From positions 1 to 58,307 of the forward strand of contig NZ_FNRO01000030.1 of NCBI RefSeq assembly GCF_900107745.1: a stretch of 58,307 bases of DNA, read 5' to 3'. Both the position numbers and the translations under genes were made by a program. Below the pieces are notes generated by a model. The model ran no database searches, was not told the origin of the DNA, and was given only the letters and a program-made list of their open reading frames with translations. The stretch comes from Variovorax sp. YR216 (GTDB lineage Bacteria > Pseudomonadota > Gammaproteobacteria > Burkholderiales > Burkholderiaceae_C). This document shows, in pieces, positions 58,279 to 58,307 of the stretch (positions are counted from its first letter, which is position 1; every line of letters starts with the position of its first letter).

Positions 58279-58307
58279 AGAGGGCTTCGCTGATCGCAGC
58301 AAGCAAG

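Larger units (their letters stand above)
57907..58307 (+). other. Promoter region for a stable-RNA operon at the right edge
   Basis: No protein gene. From left: a sigma-54-like element (57971-57986), two near-identical sigma-70 promoters 90 bp apart, an A/T-rich UP-like tract (58230-58251), and a third promoter, then sequence resembling the start of an rRNA leader. The transcribed gene lies outside the window; an rrn operon is the best guess. Confidence 0.75.

Overview
The window looks like chromosomal DNA of a high-GC betaproteobacterium of the order Burkholderiales, most likely Comamonadaceae and possibly Variovorax. The genus is a guess from protein and gene-order resemblance; nothing was searched. 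Support comes from the order tuf-trnW-secE-nusG-rplKAJL-rpoBC, strong G/C third-position bias, a TTG-started rplJ, and an rsmB-DUF4390-ntrY-response regulator block. I see no insertion sequence, integrase, CRISPR array or plasmid gene. The one plausibly imported or fast-evolving element is a trimeric autotransporter adhesin beside AT-richer intergenic DNA.

Layout. (1) 1-12.5 kb: end of tuf, tRNA-Trp, secE-nusG, a terminator, then rplK-rplA-(L10 leader)-rplJ-rplL-rpoB-rpoC and a terminator. (2) 12.5-18.4 kb: LemA-like protein, rsmB, DUF4390 protein, an NtrY-like kinase, a regulator with receiver and Fis helix-turn-helix but no AAA+ domain, and tRNA-Phe. (3) 18.4-29.4 kb: an ammonium transporter behind a good sigma-54 promoter; a leftward coupled operon rep-(secreted EF-hand protein)-pldA; an AEC transporter; a ClpP-fold-like periplasmic protein; a small membrane protein; priA; hemE. 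The priA-hemE gap carries two DnaA boxes. (4) 29.4-35.2 kb: a 1735-residue trimeric autotransporter built from exact 50- and 123-residue modules, closed by a bidirectional terminator. (5) 35.2-42.3 kb: Prx-like redoxin, DsbD/ScsB-type reductase, AlaX editing protein, creatininase-family amidohydrolase, PEBP-like protein, GlsB/YeaQ protein, GIY-YIG-like small protein, cutA, histidine phosphatase. (6) 42.6-46.8 kb: a DUF1266-like protein, a hybrid kinase with receiver and HPt, and a convergent RcsB-like regulator, probably one phosphorelay. (7) 47-54.2 kb: a tightly packed leftward seven-gene unit (LysE exporter, EamA exporter, PLP aminotransferase, GST, PhzF-like, VOC, second LysE exporter) divergent from a MocR/GntR regulator. 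(8) 54.2-58.3 kb: a phospholipase D-family lipoprotein, an Uup-type ABC-F ATPase, and a stack of strong tandem promoters at the right edge that almost certainly drives a stable-RNA (probably rrn) operon beyond the window.

How it fits together. The left part is core translation and transcription machinery. The 15-20 kb stretch suggests nitrogen control (NtrY-type kinase, sigma-54-driven amt). The items that most merit a second look are the EF-hand protein coupled to the calcium-dependent outer-membrane phospholipase gene, the MocR-linked seven-gene cluster, the modular adhesin, the DnaA boxes next to hemE, and the promoter array at the right edge.
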